From Cyathus striatus (Eukaryota; Basidiomycota; Agaricomycetes; Agaricales; Nidulariaceae), in assembly GCA_025738555.1 (NCBI GenBank), contig JAOVFP010000006.1, positions 4,464,001 through 4,528,000 on the forward strand: DNA of 64,000 nt, read 5' to 3'. The position numbers and the translations under genes are program-made. Positions within the stretch are counted from its first letter, which is position 1, and the number at the start of each line of letters is the position of its first letter. The notes under the pieces were generated by a model that ran no database searches, was not told where the DNA came from, and was given only the letters and a program-made list of their open reading frames with translations. This document shows positions 60,422 through 64,000 of the stretch, in pieces.

Positions 60422-63400
60422 ATGTCGTTTCAAAATGCTCGCAACTTCGTAATTGAACATGCACAAATGATTGATACACAGGTAAGTGAAGTAGCTCATC
60501 AAATCACATTTTAGACTCTATTCTTATTGACGTATCTCCATTAACAGAATATATACAATCTACCAAAAGATGAGCCTCTTTCTCCGCTTCGAACTAGTGC
60601 ACCTTGCACTTCTCAACATTTCATTGGTCAAGAAATGTATCTTAAGAGACTTCATGTGCATTTTGTACAGTCAACTGCCACTGAAAGGAAGATGTTCCTT
60701 CTGTATGGAATGGGTGGTGTTGGAAAGACTCAGATCTGTTTGAAATTTAATGATGAAAAAGGTGACCAGTGAGTGATTCTATTACTGGCTTCTTTATATG
60801 ATCAATAATATAAATAGATATGCCTACACATTCTGGATTGATGCAACATCTGAAGACACAATCATTCAAAGTCTCAAAGAAATATATAAAAAGATTTCTT
60901 CTCCAGGAACCTCTGCAACTTCATTCTCTGCCACTGTAGTTTTAAATTGGATATCTAACCTTGAATCTAAATGGCTTATCATATTTGACAATGCTGATAG
61001 CAGTCCAGAACTAGTAGAAAAGTTTCTTCCCTCTGGAAATAAGGGCAATATTTTGATTACAAGCAGAAATCCTGCTCTCAGAAGAATTACAACACATAAG
61101 AACTCAATGGAAGTATCTGAAATGAATGAAGAAACTGCTGTGAATGTACTTTTTAATGTAAGTGGAATTGATGCAACTGCTAGAGAGCATCGGGAGAAAG
61201 CAAAAATTGTAGTTAAAAAATTGCACTATCTACCATTAGCAATTGACATTGCTGGAGCATATATCTGTCAAGTTCAATGTGAATTTGTTGATTTTCTGAA
61301 TATCTATGAAAAATACAGACCCAATATCTTGAATCATGAAAAGTTTCAGGGTGTATCAGGATACAATAGAACATTATATAAGACCTGGGAAATATCATTT
61401 AAAAAGATAATGGAAATGTCTAATAACAATGAAGATCCAAATCATAAAGCAGTTGCTAAATATGCTATAATCCTTATAAACATTTGTGCATTTTTTCATT
61501 ATGAGAAGATATCTAAATTGATATTTGAAAGAGCTGCAAGATATTTTCAAGAGAATAAAGAGCTTTACTACTATAAAGATATACCATCATATCTACCTGA
61601 AATGAATATTGAAATTCTTAATGTAAATGAAGTAGGAGATTGGAATGATTGGATCTTTACTGAAAGTATTGAATTGCTTATGTCATTCTCATTGATAAGA
61701 AAAACTTCAACAAAATCATTATATAGCTTACATCCACTTATACAAAGCTATTGTCAAGATAGATTAAATGTGAATGAAAAACAATTTTGGACTCTAAATG
61801 CTACATCAATTTTAGTGAGCTCTGTTTCAAGTAAAAATGTAACAGTGGATAATACATATGAAATCACTCTTCTGCCACACATTTTGCAAAATATAGTCCA
61901 TGATGATGATTTAATTAAATCAATATACTACAATGATATTTTCAATATTTTAGCAAATATATTACAAAAAAATTATAAATACAAGATGGAAGAAGAGTAT
62001 AGAATTAAAATTGCTCAAAAATATATGGAAAAACATGTGGGGTTTCACCAATCCTTCAATGATAGTATAACATTGATTGAAAATCTGTACTTGAATTCAG
62101 AAAAACAAGTCTATGAAAGTATTCTTCCAAGTGCTGAGAGTGTGCTTTATAAACTTCAACAGGTAGCATTTACATATTGGAATCAAGGAAAAACAACAAA
62201 TGCTTTGTATCTGGAAAATAAAATTTTGAATATGTACAAGAAAGTGGTTGGAGACCAGAATCCAATTACAGTTCAAAGCATGTCCAATATTGCTTTGTAT
62301 TATAAAGATTTGGGTAAATATGAAGAGGCAATACAGTTGGAAATTGAAGTATATAACTTTTGGAAGAGAATTTTGGGAAATGATCATCCTACTACACTCC
62401 AGAGCATGGCTGGTGTTGCAAATTCATATACATTTCTTAGAAAACATAGTCAAGCAGAACAGCTGGGAATTCAAGTTTTAAATTTGCAAATGAGATTTCT
62501 TGGAAATGAGCATCCTGATACACTCCATAGCATGGCCAATCTTGCATGTTCATATGAGAAACTTGGTAAGCATAGAGAGGCAGAACAGCTGAGAATCAAA
62601 GTATTAAATTTGCAGGAGAGAATTTTTGGAAATGAGCATCTTGATACACTATGGAGCATGGTCAATCTTGCAGTGTCATATGAAATTCTAGGTAAACATA
62701 CAGATGCAAAACAGCTCAGAATTAAAGTATTGGAATTGCAAAAGAGAGTTCTAGGAAATGTACATCCTCATACACTCCAGAGCATGGCCTATCTTTCAGT
62801 CTCATATGAAAAACTTGGTAAATATAGAGAAGCAGAACAGCTGAAGATTGAAATTTTAAATTCAAGAAAGAGAATTCTTGGAAATGAACATCCTGATACA
62901 CTCAGGAGCATGAACAGTCTTGCAATTTCATATAAAAATCTTGGTAAACATCAAGAAGCAGAACAGCTGAGAAATGGAGTTCTAAATTTGCGAAAGAGAA
63001 TTCTTGGAAATGAGCATTGTGACACAATAGGGAGCATGAGCAATCTTTCATATGCAAAAGAAAAACTTGGAAAATATAGGGAAGCAGAACAGCTGAGAAT
63101 TGAAGTTTTAAATTTGCAGAAGAGAGTTCTTGGAAATGAGCATCCTGATACATTTAGAGCCATGTCCAATCTTGCAAATTCATATCAACACCTTGGTAAA
63201 GATCAAGGTGCAGAACAGCTGAGAATTGAAATTTTAAGTTTGCAGAAGAGAATTCTTGGAAATGAGCATCCTGATACACTATGGAGCATGTCCAACCTTG
63301 CATTATCATATGCAATTCTAGATAAAGACACAGATTCAGAACAGCTCAGAATTAAAGTATTGGAACTGCAGAAGAGAATTCTAGGAAATGTACATCCTGA

Positions 63401-63725
63401 TACACTCCTGAGCATGAGCAATCTTGCATATTCAAAGGACAAACTTGGGAAATATAGGGAAGCAGAACAGCTGAGAATTGAAGCTTTAGATTTACAGAAA
63501 AGAATGCTAGGAAATGAACATCCTGATACACTCAAGAGCATGGTTAGTCTTGCAAATTCATACACATATCTTGGTAAACATGGAGAAGCAGAACAGCTGA
63601 GGATTGAAGTTTTAAATTTGCAGAAGAGAGTTCTTGGAAGTGAGCATCCTGATACACTCATGTCACGAAAATACAATTTGCATTGTAAGGCCTTAAGCCT
63701 TTATTCCCACGAAAATAAATTGTGA
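60422..63725 (+). CDS. NLR-B: NB-ARC/TPR NLR-like protein (1062 aa)
   Basis: Three exons: 60422-60481, 60548-60768 and 60818-63725. The introns are 66 and 49 bp, and the total of 3189 bp keeps frame to TGA. The start MSFQNARNFVIEH is supported by conservation with NLR-A. The NB-ARC domain has P-loop GMGGVGKT (74-81), Walker B KWLIIFDNAD (145-154), GNILITSRNP (171-180) and LPLAIDIAGAYI (232-243). Eleven complete 42-residue TPRs plus partial units at both ends run from about 545 to 1040 (LGNEHPDTL.SM.NLA.SY..LGK..EAEQLRIEVLNLQ.R). That is four more units than NLR-A, and the Cys-rich tail is replaced by a short end (HCKALSLYSHENKL). By family knowledge it is a STAND-class sensor ATPase in the cytoplasm whose TPRs bind the ligand. 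There is no N-terminal effector domain; exon 1 codes only 20 residues. The gene is AT-rich and CpG-poor compared with its promoter, yet undamaged. Confidence 0.92.
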
Positions 63726-64000
63726 GATGATTTTAAGGCAGTAGCAAAGACTTTACAATGTGCTTACAAGCCATGTTAAGAACTAGACCGGCACCCAAGG
63801 CCTTATGTGAAATGTGGGTGTGATGTGATTGATTGTAGGATGCTCTAAATATTAAGCATAAATTTCAAGGTAGTCTCAATATTGTGCAATTATTATAGGA
63901 TCTTGTAATAGGTACAAAAATTAACTTCTAATATAGGTACATTTAATGTATACTATACACTTTTTGTGCTGTAGCACACTCAAAGAACATGATTTGCAAT
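63726..64000. other. 3' flank of NLR-B
   Basis: AT-rich, no open frame of note. No clear polyadenylation signal can be singled out. Confidence 0.3.

Noticed and set aside
62471..63676. Minus-strand frames opposite NLR-B
   Set aside because: Antisense shadows of the TPR array with repetitive Ser/Cys composition.

Overview
The window looks like nuclear DNA of a mushroom-forming basidiomycete (Agaricomycetes). The evidence is many 47-65 bp GT-AG introns and typical basidiomycete families: TPR/NB-ARC NLR-like proteins, a tyrosine-kinase-like (TKL) kinase carrying an MLKL-NTD-like helical region, an F-box protein with an N-terminal coiled coil, a DUF6533-type membrane protein, KDZ-associated CxC5/CxC6 cysteine-cluster genes and a Plavaka-type transposase end. 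Family assignments are made from memory of motifs; no search was run.

Layout. 0-2.7 kb: 3' end of a Plavaka-like transposase followed by a 179-bp tandem repeat. 2.7-29 kb: CpG-poor, repeat-rich DNA with minisatellites, arrays of a GTGTCAC-type motif, decayed gene relics, a broken CxC5/CxC6 element gene and a second gene interrupted by a terminal-inverted-repeat element with a visible target duplication. A complete but inactivated Ty1/copia retrotransposon follows at 23.66-28.62 kb. 29.3-32.25 kb: an intact NB-ARC/TPR gene (NLR-A) on the minus strand. 32.3-60.4 kb: a segment with normal CpG content. It holds a 13-exon MLKL-NTD-like/TKL-kinase gene (36.66-41.62 kb), its kinase-less tandem duplicate (44.82-47.33 kb), a retroposed poly(A) sequence, an F-box gene (52.48-54.19 kb), a DUF6533-like gene (about 55.1-56.17 kb) and two TA-flanked MITEs. 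60.42-63.73 kb: a second intact NB-ARC/TPR gene (NLR-B) on the plus strand.

NLR-A and NLR-B are paralogues in divergent orientation, with the same exon structure and conserved promoter sequence, and they bracket the 28-kb segment. Both lack a classical N-terminal effector domain. Between them lie two copies of a gene whose N-terminal half resembles the MLKL four-helix (membrane-executioner type) domain. The arrangement is therefore a candidate fungal sensor/executioner cell-death cluster; this is an inference from gene content only. Relics of the MLKL-like gene and of the block upstream of the NLRs also occur in the CpG-poor left half, so the locus has been duplicated repeatedly.

Premature stops in the mobile-element genes are almost all TGA where the family has arginine. 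This fits C-to-T decay of CGA codons, matching the CpG-poor character of that compartment.
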